Made by a program: the position numbers and the translations under genes. From positions 3,348,001 through 3,412,000 of the forward strand of contig JAUCEF010000011.1 in NCBI GenBank assembly GCA_033558025.1: 64,000 nucleotides of DNA. The letters are read 5' to 3'. A model generated the notes under the pieces. The model searched no databases and was not told the DNA's origin. It saw only the letters and a list, made by a program, of their open reading frames with translations. Positions 1 through 10,782 of this stretch are shown here, in pieces (position 1 is the first letter of the stretch; every line of letters begins with the position of its first letter). The DNA comes from Phytophthora sp. 'mugwort'. Its lineage: Eukaryota > Oomycota > Peronosporomycetes > Peronosporales > Peronosporaceae.

Positions 1-783
1 TTATCAATTAATGCGGGCGTTCATAAGGACTACTTGTCGAAAATGGCCATTGTGGAAGGTGCCTCCGCACCGGTGAAAGTGCAGCTGTGGGATACCGCAG
101 GCCAAGAGAAATTTGGAGCTGCTCGATTGCCAAGCTCCTTCTTTCGAAACGCGGATGCCGCGCTGCTTGTCTACGACGTCAATAATCGACAAAGTTTCGT
201 TGGCATGCTGCGATGGGTGTTGCAAATCCAAGCCTACCGAAATGCTGCCGCCGTAGCCTCGAGCTTTTCCATCGTACTTGTCGGGCACAAGTCCGATGTG
301 TCAAATGGAAAACGACAAGTTCATGAAAACGAAGGACGCGAATTCGCTAAACTTATCGCAGCTTCTCACTTTTTCGAGTGCTCAGCAAAAGATGGCACCA
401 ATGTCCGCGTGTGTTTCGATGCTGTCGCTGCGGTGCTAGCCAACGGAACATCGTGGGCGTTGTCAAATATTTCACTGTCATGCACCAAGTTTACCACGAC
501 GGTTCTCGGACAACCGTCAAACCCCGCTGTGAAGACATGTAGCTTATTCAGGCTTGCAGCTCCGACCAACGGTCTTGACATGTCTTCAGTAGTGCCGGAA
601 CCTGCATCGACCGTCGCTGCCTGCAGTCCAACTTTGAAAATGCTGGCAGCGAAGCCCGAATTGCCCGTCGTCAGCAAGCCATACATCGGGACGCTCGCTG
701 TATTGTTGTCAATGCCCATTGTTGTCCTTTGGTTAGACGACGACGCTCTGGTGCGCTGGGTCGAAGCTGTTGGGATCCTGTGA
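1..783 (+). CDS. Rab-like small GTPase, 5' end outside window
   Basis: The frame is open to the window edge, so the P-loop (G1) is missing. Visible Ras-superfamily motifs in order are WDTAGQE (G3), VGHKSD (a variant of the G4 NKxD box) and ECSAKDG (G5, SAK). The start of the visible frame resembles the switch I region. By family knowledge it would bind GTP and act in membrane trafficking. The C-terminus is unusual: instead of a prenylated cysteine pair it carries a low-complexity linker and a hydrophobic stretch (TLAVLLSMPIVVLWL), so tail-anchoring is possible. The G4 asparagine is replaced by histidine, which may weaken guanine specificity. I am confident about the superfamily but not the subfamily. 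Confidence 0.8.
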   Translation, partial: LSINAGVHKDYLSKMAIVEGASAPVKVQLWDTAGQEKFGAARLPSSFFRNADAALLVYDVNNRQSFVGMLRWVLQIQAYRNAAAVASSFSIVLVGHKSDVSNGKRQVHENEGREFAKLIAASHFFECSAKDGTNVRVCFDAVAAVLANGTSWALSNISLSCTKFTTTVLGQPSNPAVKTCSLFRLAAPTNGLDMSSVVPEPASTVAACSPTLKMLAAKPELPVVSKPYIGTLAVLLSMPIVVLWLDDDALVRWVEAVGIL

Positions 784-1070
784 GTCGATTAAAAGAAACA
801 AAGTTTTGCTGACTGATTTAGCTTCATGTTCGTGACAATCATACTACGTAGTATTAGCATTTATGAGCTTTAAACACTAAAAGAAATTAATAAACTAAGC
901 AAAAAAGAGTTGCTGCTGCATCCTTGCAGCTGCCAAAAGTGCGTTCCATTGGCATGGCACACTCACACACGTGCCATGTCGGTCCTGTGGAACTGCTTTT
1001 TCGTGTCCAACGGAGCCCACGCAGTTGCCAGCGTGGTCGATCGAAACCTGCAGTCGGTTCCTCTCTCCAC

Positions 1071-1991
1071 TTAAGCCACAAGCTTGGGGCCGATCACGGG
1101 CACGTAGCTTAGCACCGAGAAGGTGACGCCCTTGACCGTGCCGTACGTGGACGACGAGGCGTGCACCACCTGCGTCTTGGTGTAGTCAGCCACGCTGGCG
1201 ACCGTGTTGTAGACGGCCGACGATGCGGACGAGACCTTACCGGTGGTGAAGTCCTTGGCCATTATGGCCGTCGCGCCGGTCGTCTTGACCACCTTGGTGG
1301 CTCCTCCCACCGCTTCGTCTTTCTTCTTAAGAGCGAACTGCTGACCGTTGTAAAGTACGGTAAGCACCGACGAGATGCCGGCGTCTACCTTGTCGTCCAG
1401 AGTGTTGAGGCCGGGACCCACCCAGGCCTCGTTAATGTCGAACAGCGTCTTGCCGCTCACCTTAGTGAGCACCGTGTTGGCCGTATTCTCGCCAAAGCGG
1501 GCGAATGGGGCCACAATGCGGAAGCTTGTCGTGTAGTCATACACGCGCCTGGACGTGTCGAAGTAGTAGGATGCGCGCATGAACCACGGGCGGTGCGTAT
1601 CGATCACGGCCAGCGCGTTGTCATTGGCCTCCCAATCCACGCGGAAGTAGAGCAGCACCGTGTTGGGCGCGGCCTTGGGGCCGAACGTGAACGTCATTTT
1701 ACGCTCCAGGTTGCTCTTGAGGAACTCCGACAGGGGCTGAGCCGTGTCCACGAGCGCCTTCTTCCTCTTCTCCTGCAGCACCTCGATGGTGAGCTTGGCG
1801 TCGGCTGCCGCGCCCTTGATGTTGAGTGTCACGTGCTCATCGATCGGGGCGTCATGCTTCTTCATCTTGGTCGTGTGCTCGGCCTTTCCCACGGCGAAAC
1901 GCACGGCGTGCAGCTTCTCAGCATGCTCTCCTTCCACGAACGTGGCCTCGATGCGGTGCACCTTGATCTTAAGCGTTCCAGACGTCGGCAT
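1071..1991 (-). CDS. C2/perilipin-like family protein, copy A (306 aa)
   Basis: The single-exon protein opens with a C2-like beta-sandwich ([14 protein letters not shown], then a [10 protein letters not shown] strand, about residues 1-120). A central region follows with the family motif [12 protein letters not shown] and [13 protein letters not shown]. The C-terminus (about 230-306) is rich in Thr/Ser/Val amphipathic repeats ending in [10 protein letters not shown], resembling the 11-mer repeats of perilipin-type lipid-droplet proteins. Two more copies lie within 10 kb (6809-7910 and 10783-11736). The start is set by alignment to both copies (MxxSGTL) and by an oomycete core promoter 51 nt upstream. 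A lipid-droplet or membrane-surface role is inference; I recognise the family only by architecture. Confidence 0.75.
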   Translation of the reverse strand: MPTSGTLKIKVHRIEATFVEGEHAEKLHAVRFAVGKAEHTTKMKKHDAPIDEHVTLNIKGAAADAKLTIEVLQEKRKKALVDTAQPLSEFLKSNLERKMTFTFGPKAAPNTVLLYFRVDWEANDNALAVIDTHRPWFMRASYYFDTSRRVYDYTTSFRIVAPFARFGENTANTVLTKVSGKTLFDINEAWVGPGLNTLDDKVDAGISSVLTVLYNGQQFALKKKDEAVGGATKVVKTTGATAIMAKDFTTGKVSSASSAVYNTVASVADYTKTQVVHASSSTYGTVKGVTFSVLSYVPVIGPKLVA

Positions 1992-2041
1992 TGTGGACGG
2001 TGTTATGGTGGTCTTTGGTGGAATGGGTCTGTGATGCGGGT

Positions 2042-2060
2042 GACAAATTCAGAAATGAGC
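2042..2060 (-). promoter_or_regulatory. Oomycete core promoter (Inr + FPR) of copy A
   Basis: On the minus strand this reads GCTCATTTCTGAATTTGTC, almost exactly the oomycete initiator consensus GCTCATTYYNCAWTTT. It sits 51 nt upstream of the start codon at 1991, where transcription start sites are usual in Phytophthora. Confidence 0.8.
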
Positions 2061-3354
2061 TACTGGTACCAGGTTCTTCGTTCGAGATCAAGCAGTGTCA
2101 TGACTGGAGGAAGCCAGTCATGCAATGCTAATATCAGCCCGTGATGCGCGCGCGCCGTCATCGGTATCCGCCAAAATGGGTTGCCACACAGAAAATGGGA
2201 CCAAAAAGAATGCCGTCAAGTCAATCTTTAACCACGATGCGGAGGAGGACCAGAATGTCCATTGAGTTAATTATTTTATTCACTTCTAATATGTCTGGAG
2301 GATTTTCATGAAGACTCTTTCGTTCGTTTCCTAGTTCCTTCTGGTGGGGACACCAAGGTCTGGTGATCCAATTAAAGCATTCGATTGATCGGCTGACAAG
2401 TCAAGGGATGGGCTGAGACTAAAACAAATTGCCGGTTTACCGATATTTTCCTTTGGACTATTATATTTTATTAATAGCTTTCAGGGGGTTCGTTTGGAAA
2501 TGGGCCACTTTATGTATCAACAGACGAAGAATTTGCAAGCAAGGGATACGGCTTGCTACAACGAATGCATGTACTTAAATATCTCCTGGGAATCCTGCGA
2601 CTGACAGAAGCGACTGTTCAATCGTATGAATAGACTGGTACAGTACATCTTATCCAACCAACATTCTCGGTGGTATTTTGTGTCCATTTAAAAAATGAGC
2701 ACACACCTTTCTTTGCACAAAGGTCCGACGACGGTTTCGTCCGCTTCGTCGACGGCGTCAACCTGGACTTTAAAATGTATAGGTTGTCTGATACTACATG
2801 TACAGATCCACCTCGCCAATTTAATACCTTCGGTGGATATTCGTATTATGTGCAACAACTTATTGGCTATCAGAACTGTAAATACAAATAATAACATGGA
2901 ACGAAGTCGGTGGATGACTCAACGTATTAGGTTTGATGAATTATTAGCTTGCACAGCAAGTAAATTGGCGAGGGGGAACTGTAGTACCAAAACGAACTCC
3001 ATCGAGATACGCAAAAACGGCGCGTGATCGCTATTGGACGAGCATGCGTGCACGCGGTCACGCGGCGGTCAAAGCAATGGATACATGACATGCTGGCCAG
3101 ACACAGACAATTTGGCTTACATTGCTTGTCGCGAGCGGGTGTCGGCAATGAGCTACGAATTGCCTCGTGCGCAGCCTGCGCTAATCTAAACGAGGTTAGT
3201 GTCACGAGCTTATGCACTTTTTTATGGCAAACATCGAACATCTCACTTCAACTTCCGAATACTGGCGGCGCAGATTCGCCAGAAGATCGCCACGGTGCAT
3301 CTTAGGACCTGCATCTCCCACAGTGTGCCACTCCTTTATTACATTCATTACCGA
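2061..3354. other. Intergenic stretch, nothing recognised
   Basis: Only short overlapping ORFs of up to about 110 codons are present. None resembles a known family or has a promoter or splice signals I can defend. The 2240-2900 part is more AT-rich than the flanking genes, as oomycete intergenic DNA often is. Confidence 0.5.
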
Positions 3355-4944
3355 TCATCTCTTGTAATTGTTGCAATACACCCGTATCGTCTCGGGCTTC
3401 ACGTGCCGTCGTGGAGCTGCCACTACCGCCGCCTTAGACACCACCACTCCGCTGTGAGAGTTTATGATATTGGCAGCATCCATGCGGGCAGCAATAAGTT
3501 TGCTCACGTTGCGGGCCTCTCGAGCTACCAGCGCGTCGAAGTCGCCGTCATCTCGCGCGTCGGCAGCGCTGGTGAAGGGCCGAGTGGTCCCATCACTAGA
3601 CCTTCTACAGCGCAGCCACTTGAGACTCGTCTGCAGACTGTCGGAGCCGACCAGTACACTGCGTAGACTGCGGCTCGCTGCGAGATGCCGAAGGACTAGC
3701 AGGATTTCAAACACGGACATTAACTGCTTGGGTGAGAGCGGCAATTGCTTCGAGTTCATTTGCAACTGGTCAATCAAGACTGGTAGTAAAGTGCCCTTAA
3801 CGCTGCGTGAAGCTTCAAAGCGTGGCACGAGCTTCGGGTGCTCACTCCACTGCCGCACAACGCGTATCGCCTCCACCAGTACCAGCCCCGCGGCCTCCCG
3901 TTGACTGGACCTTGCGTCATCGTGCACTTCGACCGCGCTGCTGACGTCGCGGTAGTGGTCGATGACTCCGCACATGACATTCAGCAGGTTTTGTTCAAGT
4001 ATAAGTTTGTCAGCCAGTGCATCTTGGTTCCCGTCTCCGAGCGTCTTGTGTGGTAGTGCGAAAAGGTACGTAAGTGTGGCAAGTAATGCAGCCATCACGT
4101 CCACTTGAGGCTGCCAGTTTTCGACCACTGCAAGAAACCACCACGTTATCTCCTTACTCGACGTTGGAGAGAAGAAAGATTCCATCGCTTGAGTAGGATA
4201 CTGACGAAGCAGGAGCAGCGCCATGTCGAGCCACGAACGAATCGAATTTGAATCCCGATTGAAAACCGCAAAGCTGTCGAGCATGCGCATCGAGATTTCA
4301 CGCATCCATATTTCACCTCTGGTCGGACCTTCACCGACAAATAACATTAGCCCCACTGGCCGAGGAGAAGAGTAGAGCGCTACCAACACGCGTAGAACGA
4401 GCACGACAAGGTCGTGCGCTCGTCTTCGTGGCGTTTGGACGCGCAGGGACCGATCCATGATGCCTAATAGATCCTCCAATAGTTGTTGCGGCCGAAGCTT
4501 GGTGATGTGGAACTCGTTGCTGCGAGACAGAGCCTCGCTTGCACGTAGTGAGGCTTCCTGTACTCGCAGTGAGTGTGGGTGGGCTGACCGCACGTCCATC
4601 AGATCGTTCCATATCTCAAGCTGACCAGCTTGGCACTGGAAACGAATCGATGCTTGACACGCTAGAGCGATGAGTCGGGCTAGGACCCATTGCACTTCTT
4701 CTTCGCGCAAATGTATCGTCACAAGCTGTTTCAATAACTGCACACTCGTTAGCGTCGCCAGTGTAGAGTCCACCGCAGGTTGAGCCTGAGGATGATCTGC
4801 CAGTGCGTTGAATATCCGAGTCAGACTAGTGTACACACATTGAGTGCTGCTCGGGCTTGTTTCCAGTTCACTAAGGGCATCTGTGATATCCTGCTTAGCT
4901 GATGCCAAGCCGACAGAGCTCATCAGCTTCGCGTGTTGCATCAT
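3355..4944 (-). CDS. ARM/HEAT-like helical protein of unknown function
   Basis: A long Leu/Ala-rich, all-helical protein with repeated amphipathic helices typical of armadillo/HEAT solenoids. There is no catalytic motif, signal peptide or membrane segment. The frame stays open upstream to 5100, but the sequence just before 4944 looks like a 3' splice site (pyrimidine-rich tract then TTTTTAG), and the upstream part is AT-rich and overlaps the divergent phosphatase gene. I therefore prefer the Met at 4944 or an upstream exon. With this start it shares a roughly 110-bp divergent promoter interval with the CDC14 gene. The name is structural only. Confidence 0.65.
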   Translation of the reverse strand: MMQHAKLMSSVGLASAKQDITDALSELETSPSSTQCVYTSLTRIFNALADHPQAQPAVDSTLATLTSVQLLKQLVTIHLREEEVQWVLARLIALACQASIRFQCQAGQLEIWNDLMDVRSAHPHSLRVQEASLRASEALSRSNEFHITKLRPQQLLEDLLGIMDRSLRVQTPRRRAHDLVVLVLRVLVALYSSPRPVGLMLFVGEGPTRGEIWMREISMRMLDSFAVFNRDSNSIRSWLDMALLLLRQYPTQAMESFFSPTSSKEITWWFLAVVENWQPQVDVMAALLATLTYLFALPHKTLGDGNQDALADKLILEQNLLNVMCGVIDHYRDVSSAVEVHDDARSSQREAAGLVLVEAIRVVRQWSEHPKLVPRFEASRSVKGTLLPVLIDQLQMNSKQLPLSPKQLMSVFEILLVLRHLAASRSLRSVLVGSDSLQTSLKWLRCRRSSDGTTRPFTSAADARDDGDFDALVAREARNVSKLIAARMDAANIINSHSGVVVSKAAVVAAPRRHVKPETIRVYCNNYKR

Positions 4945-5055
4945 TTGTGCTAAAAACGAGGAAAAAGTACTTAAATGTTCCCTTAGAATAGCGTGAAACG
5001 AACCAGTTATTTTAATTTTCAGTATGTCTGTTGACTCCAGTGTGACGTCCCGAGT

Positions 5056-6390
5056 ATGATTATCATGGGAGTGGAAGAGGCTCGAAATCTGATGGATCAA
5101 CTGTATGACAGAGTTGAGTTCCTTCCTGGAAAACTCGACTTCGCCTTGCTCTCTTCAACTGCATCAACTTTATCGGAAGAACGTGAGTCAATGCTCACGA
5201 CAACAAAATCCAGTACAAATTCCATTCACGGGGAAGAAGACTTCATCTGCATGGACAGTGACTTAGTCTACGCTCGGTTCTTCGCAGACTTTGGTCCTCT
5301 GCACTTATCGAGAACGGTGCGCTTCTGTCGCGAATTGGAATCGCGGTTGGGCTTGAACAAAGTGTCAGGTAAACGAGTGGTGCTTTACTGCAGCGATCAT
5401 CCTCACAAACGCGCGAATGCGATGACAATAATGGCAATTTTCTTGGTCGTGGCTGGAGGTCTCACGCCAGAGTTGGCTGTGACTCGAGTGTTAAACAATG
5501 GCAAGCTGCCGCCACCATTCAGTTTCCGAGATGCTTCGTGTGGGATTTGCACATTCTCCATCACCTTATTAGACTGCGCGAGGTAATTGCCTTGTGCACG
5601 GCTCGAGCCGTGCACAAGGCAATTACCTCGTCACTTTGGAGCTACCAAACCTTCTCCGTCGGCACATATGATCACCTCGATAGCTTAGAGAACGGCGATA
5701 TCAATTGGATCGTTCCCGGGAAGCTGATCGCCTTCAGTGGACCACAACGCAAACGGATCATTCTTGACGCCGCGTCTGGCACAACCACATTGCTGGCTCG
5801 AGAATACGCCGCTCTCTTCCGTGATATTGGAGTCACTTGTGTGATCCGCTTCAACGAGGCCACCACATATGACCGCAAGGCCTTTATCCATGCAGGACTA
5901 CGACATATCGATATGCCGTTCCCGGATGGTAGCAACCCCAGTGATGAAATCCTGTACAAGTTCATCCGGGTACGAGCAGATTTAAACTCATTGGCACTGC
6001 ATCTTCCTCACGAAAACTTGCCTTTGTGTGTGTGTTCTTCCTTCGTTGTCGATGTAGGTGTGCGAGCGGGAGACTGGAGCTGTGGCAGTGCACTGTAAAT
6101 CTGGTCTGGGACGCACAGGCACAACCATTGCAGCGTTCCTTATGAAGAACTACCGCTTTTCGGCCACAGAAGCGATCGCCTGGTGTCGAATTTGTCGTCC
6201 AGGCTGCACCGTCGGCCCCCAGCAGCATTTCCTCGCCGTTAAACAGCCCGAGCTCCACTCTCTGCCCTCCATCTTCGAGGTGCAACCTGTCACAAGGACA
6301 TCGCAACCAGCACAGCGTCACCCGAAGAAGATCACCAAACAGTTAAGAGCGCCTGCAACGCTACCAAGTAGTCCAACAAGTTCCAGTTGA
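5056..6390 (+). CDS. CDC14: CDC14 dual-specificity phosphatase (frame broken by a palindrome)
   Basis: This is a Cys-based protein phosphatase that removes phosphates from Cdk sites. The N-terminal domain has [27 protein letters not shown] and TLLDC. The catalytic half has [14 protein letters not shown], the loop [12 protein letters not shown], the signature [10 protein letters not shown] (Cys nucleophile, Arg) and [21 protein letters not shown]. An intron at 5970-6057 (GTACGA...GATGTAG) is needed to join FIR to VCERETG. A second problem lies at 5578-5606: a fold-back insertion of about 23 nt in a perfect palindrome shifts the frame between LLDC and AVHKA. That is either a real disruption or an assembly error. 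In Phytophthora infestans the CDC14 orthologue is known as a sporulation-stage protein. Only one catalytic domain is present, so this is not a tandem gene. Confidence 0.88.
5579..5630. repeat. Perfect 52-bp palindrome inside CDC14
   Basis: Two 26-nt arms meet at 5604/5605 (centre GGCTCGAGCC) with no loop and no mismatch. The right arm encodes the expected CDC14 residues (ARAVHKAIT); the left arm is its exact reverse complement and has no family counterpart. The left arm therefore looks like a templated fold-back copy. Confidence 0.95.
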
Positions 6391-6808
6391 AAAAAACAAT
6401 TTATATTCATTGTTTTCTCTCTACGTGGACCCCGTTTCATAAATTTTGGTCCCTTTCTGCCGGAATCGAGCCCGCGGTCAATCTCTCTCCGTTCCCTCGC
6501 GGTCCAAGCACTCGCAATCAGTACTCCTCCTCAAAGGAGGAGCCGGCGTCGTGCTCGGAGGTCTCGTCCACGTAGCAACACATATTTATCTTGTTCGTGG
6601 CCTGCTACACCACTCCATCGTCATGCTCCCCAAATCCTCCACACAGCTTGTGCGCCTCACCGCACGCCGTTTATACTTCATTTTCTTGTCCCATCACGTA
6701 TTTTTTTCTTGATTTTTATCCACCGCATGCATGTCGACGCGAGCTGCGAGCAGTGCTCACATGTTTGTTCCCGTTACCGGTGAGGTGACCTGCTGTCGGC
6801 TCCCCACC
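6391..6808. other. Intergenic between convergent genes
   Basis: This lies between the 3' ends of the CDC14 gene and the minus-strand C2/perilipin-like copy B. It has several pyrimidine-rich stretches but no recognisable gene. Confidence 0.5.
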
Positions 6809-7910
6809 TCAAGCCCGTATTTTGGGCCCGAGTATTGGTATATAGCTCGCAACAGAATAGGTCACCCCCCGCACCATCCCAAAGGTTGACGACGACGCGT
6901 GCACCACCTGGGAACTCGCGTAGCCTGTCACGCCGGTTACGGCGCCGTACACCGCGCCTGACGCTGCTGCTACCTTGTGCGTCGTGTAGTTGGTTGCTCG
7001 GACTGCCGTGTTACCCGTCTTGTGGGCGACATTGGACACTGCATGAACGGCCTTGTCCTTGGTCTTGACGACGAGCTGCTGGCCCTCATAGAGCTTCGTG
7101 AAGGCCACCGAGATCGTGGCATCCACCTTATTGTCCACTGAGTTCAGCACAGGCACCATCAGCGACTGGTCCACGTCGAAAAGCGTCTTGCCCGTCACCG
7201 TTGCCAGTACTGTGTTTACCGTCGCTTCACCCAGTCGAGCGAACGGCTTGACCACGCGGAAGCTTGTCGTGTAGTCGTACACATTCTTAGTTGTCTCGTA
7301 GTAGTATGACGTCCGCATGAACCATGGCCGGTGCGTCTCCGTGGACAGGACCTTCCCCTTCTGGGTTTGCTCCCAGTCAGCGCTGAAGATTAGATCCATC
7401 GTGTTGGGCGAAGAGATGGGACCCCACGTGAACGTCATCTTGCTGTTCCTGAAGCCATCCTTGAACTCCCGCAGCGTTCGCTTGGAAGACACCAGCGGCT
7501 TCGCCTGATCTTGCTGGAGCACTTCAATCGTGACTTCCTCGGACTCCGCCGCCCCCTGTACGTCACTATAGTGGTGGTAATCATCGCGATTGCGTAGCAG
7601 ATACGAACACAATGTTAGATAACTGAATCTTTTTGTGCACCACATATATCATCATGGACGCTCCAACGTACTAGTGCAGGGTTTCGTCGATCTCATTGCC
7701 GACCGACACGAACTTCGTGCGGCGCTCGTTGTCGCCCACGACCAGCCGAATGCTGAGCTTGTCTCCCGGTCCTCCACCGCCTCCAGCCTCGAGCCGATGG
7801 ACTGCAAGGAAAACACCCAAAAGAAAAAGTCAATCGCACTGAATGAACAAATGAATGCGCAAGCAGCCAAGGAACGCACCCGTCACGGCCAGTGTCCCAG
7901 ACACTACCAT
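6809..7910 (-). CDS. C2/perilipin-like family protein, copy B (three exons, about 305 aa)
   Basis: Splicing by eye restores a full-length paralogue. Exon 1 is 7880-7910 (MVVSGTLAVT), exon 2 is 7672-7801 (VHRLEA, then LSIRLVVGDNERR and NEIDETLHY), and exon 3 is 6809-7565. The introns are 7802-7879 (GTGCGT...TTGCAG) and 7566-7671 (GTACGT...CTATAG). The phases agree, and the predicted length (305) matches copy A (306). The C2-like half and the central [12 protein letters not shown] motif are present, and the C-terminus ends SYIPILGPK. Reading exon 3 alone would give a false start with the C2 half missing. Copies A and C have no introns, so this copy either kept ancestral introns or gained them. 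Function is unknown; a lipid or membrane surface role is inferred. Confidence 0.75.
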
Positions 7911-7946
7911 GTTGTCCTGATCCCCGTCGAAACTTCGCGCTTTGCT

Positions 7947-7965
7947 GGCTAAATCGGAAATGAAT
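7947..7965 (-). promoter_or_regulatory. Oomycete core promoter of copy B
   Basis: The minus strand reads ATTCATTTCCGATTTAGCC, an initiator TCATTTCC followed by the flanking ATTT element. It lies 37 nt upstream of the start codon at 7910, which independently supports the exon 1 call. Confidence 0.75.
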
Positions 7966-10729
7966 AGATCGTTGGCGGCCTGGCGAGCAGAGCGAAGCCA
8001 TCACAACGCTGCGGTTGCACTGCAGGCGCCCTCTCGCCCGGCCGGATGGGTGCCTTTCTTGTTGCTCGCGTCGCTTCTTTCCCCGCGACGTTTAACTTGA
8101 CGTTTGTATGCTGCGACAGATGGACAGAGCTTGACCTCCTCGGCTTGCCCCATCAATTTGATCCAGCGGGTGGGCGACGGCGGGCTGGGACCTGCGCTTC
8201 GCGGAGAAGCCGCTGTCTCACTAACGGCTGCGAAAATTGGCAGCGCACTTGGAGTTTGTATGCCACTGGCAGGCGGTCGGTCACAGCCAGTGAACAGTAT
8301 CCGAGCAGACGCCAGCAAAAAGGATACCACCTGCGCTTGCACACTGCCCCGGCGCTGCGCAAGTGACAGGAAAGTTTGACATGCAACTATGACGTAGAGC
8401 TTGTCATTTTGCCAGTTGTCGATTGCAATACAAAAAACAAGTCACCTGCCGAATAAGCTCACCCGAGAAGATCATCTCCTCCCACCGCTACGCCAATGTA
8501 CGTCAGCAGCGTTAATCGGCGGCAGAGGACTTGGTCGAGACTGTCGTTTACTGCAATTTGCTGGGGGGCAATGCAGACGTGGCGGAGGGCAAAACGTAAT
8601 ATTTGAGCTAGATGTCTACTGCGCCGTCGTGATTGCGGACCGGCGATGGGAAGTCGCTCGCTCGCTCAGTATTCGCGGGCGGTCTGCTTGGCCGGGCGCA
8701 GTTGCGCGGGCCCGGCGCTGGGCGCTCGCCTGCCTCGCGTGCTGTTGGGCGACCGCGGCAGTGGGCGACAACCGAGGAAGGCAGGTGGGCTCCGCGACGG
8801 AGGGCAATGCACTGCGAGTCGCAGGCCATCGAAGCTGTCGTTCAACGACTCGTTGTGCAGCATAACTTGGGTTGGCCGAGTAGGGCAGCTGCCGCGCTGG
8901 ATAGGAATCAGGAGCGGTGACCACCAGCCAAGTGGGAGGACTGTGAGTCAGCTGCATTCGTTGAAGACGAGTTGAGTATTGGCAGCGCGGGAATCTCCCC
9001 CCGAAATGACGTGGCTCTCTATGCGTGTCACTGACTGGGTGGACTTCAATGGACGGCATGCCCATCGAGGGCGGACTGTTGCTTCCCCGGTCCTTCCCTG
9101 CCATGCTTGCCAAGCCAAGCCGGGAAACCAAAATTTGGCGCTTACCGTAATATTTTGTTCTCCACGGCAGCAGCGACGACAATCCCGGCCTTAGTGCAAC
9201 CTAGCTTGTACCCAGAGCCACCTCGCGCCATCTCACGATACTGACAGTGGCGACACAACATCGGGGCCCGAGCGAGAAGGAGCATGTGTCCTACGCATCC
9301 ACCACGGGCGAGGCAGTCATCAGGCCGAATTCGAACGATGCGAAGGGAACGAAGTTAAGAGCCATGAAAATGGAGGTGAGGGTAGCGTTGGACCTGCGTC
9401 GGCGTTTGTCCGCAGCACCGTATTCGCGCCAGCAGGTGCGTGGACGCTGTATATATGGTAGTTTACTGTGTATCAACACTGGGCAGTCGGTGGACGTTGC
9501 TTCACTTGCAGAGGGCCGTAGAGAATACACTGCTCGCGCGTGGCTCAGCTGCGCTGCTGGCAGCACTGCGGCAGTGCAGTGCAGTGCAATGCAGTGCTCT
9601 ATTTCGTGTGCGCCACAGAAAATGATTCTGAGAAAAAGTATTATCCTTTTTCGAGATACCAACCAATATTACTAATTTAAAATTGGGTTCTGCCTCATTT
9701 GGTGACGCCATGTTACAGTATACTTCGAAGTAATACCGGTAGATAGAGAGAGATTCTCAGATTGTCTATTTATCCCTACGATGTATTAATACATGAACTT
9801 CGAAATACAAGATGTGGAATTTTCTAAGCCAAGTTAGCAGCACCGCTGTCGCGAGCCGATCTGGAGGTTGTACTTGGTTACCAGTATCTCGCAAAGAGAC
9901 TTACCAGTACACAAGAATAATAATCGTGTCCCTTGAATCTTTGTGTCTCTGCGGCGTTCCTGACCTGCGCATCACGTCAACGTTCGAACAACTATAATAC
10001 ATGTATTGTCCTCCGCTCTTCCGGCAAAGTATAGGCTCAGCTGACAGACGATAACTGGTGCTGTTGTAAATGATGCCATTGATACCTGCCTGAGCACATT
10101 CGGCGGCACTAAGTTAGGGCTGATGGTTTCTGATCGCGGCGCCGCACGGCGGGTAAATTCGCTTTTCCATGCTTTTCATTTCGGCGCCGCCGCCACGAGC
10201 CGTGAGGTTACGAAAACTAATGAGCCAGCGAACGCAATCGACGACGCGACCGTTCGAAGCCATCCGCGCCCGGCACTTGCCTTGCTGCGTTGACAACGCG
10301 CGATACTATTTTGTACGTTTGAAGTTTTACAGTACGGTAGGTCGATGACGCGCCGACGGCCATTTTAATTAATATTCACGCCGTGCGCGAACACTGAGCC
10401 ATGAATGGCATCCGGCGCGCAATACCAATATATGGTAATGCAGCACCTCTTTTGAGTCAAGAGAGGCGTCCCCTACATCGCGATCGTGGGCAGTAGCGCC
10501 CCGCACTTGCACTGAAGTTGCAGTCTATAGACCGGACGGGCCCAGTAACTGGGCCAGTTGGTCGAACACTTGAGTTCGAAAGCCGCGCGCGGTGCATCAC
10601 GCCTTCGGTCTACAGTAGAGAGAGGAGCAGATCGTCAAGCGCCGCCAGTATTCGCTCGTTGAAGACGGTGGCCAATTTTGTTTGCGTTAAAGTATGCCAC
10701 AGATATTCTCGGCACTCTCTGCCTTCACC
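7966..10729. other. 2.8-kb intergenic region, no supported gene
   Basis: Many overlapping ORFs of 60-190 codons exist on both strands, a consequence of high GC content. None shows a domain, a paralogue in the window or a plausible splice structure. A short GCAGT-rich low-complexity patch occurs at about 9565-9600. The stretch from about 9700 to 10020 is AT-richer. Confidence 0.5.
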
Positions 10730-10746
10730 TCACTTTCCAAATTTGT
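10730..10746 (+). promoter_or_regulatory. Oomycete core promoter of copy C
   Basis: TCACTTTCCAAATTTGT matches the initiator (TCAYTYY) plus flanking promoter element (CAWTTT). It lies 37-53 nt upstream of the ATG at 10783. Confidence 0.8.
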
Positions 10747-10782
10747 GGCTGTTCGAGACCGCACCGCAACCAACTGACCACG

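Noticed and set aside
1161..2144. 327-codon plus-strand ORF opposite copy A
   Set aside because: Shadow of the minus-strand C2/perilipin-like gene; the same pattern appears opposite copy C and the CPOX genes.
5583..5607. A 25-nt GT...AG intron that would remove the palindrome's left arm
   Set aside because: Too short for an oomycete intron and it leaves the wrong reading frame.
7635..8004. Overlapping ORFs on both strands next to copy B
   Set aside because: They are explained by exons 1-2 and introns of copy B read in the wrong frames.
8046..9675. Several 90-190-codon ORFs
   Set aside because: GC-rich open frames on both strands with no motif, paralogue or splice logic.
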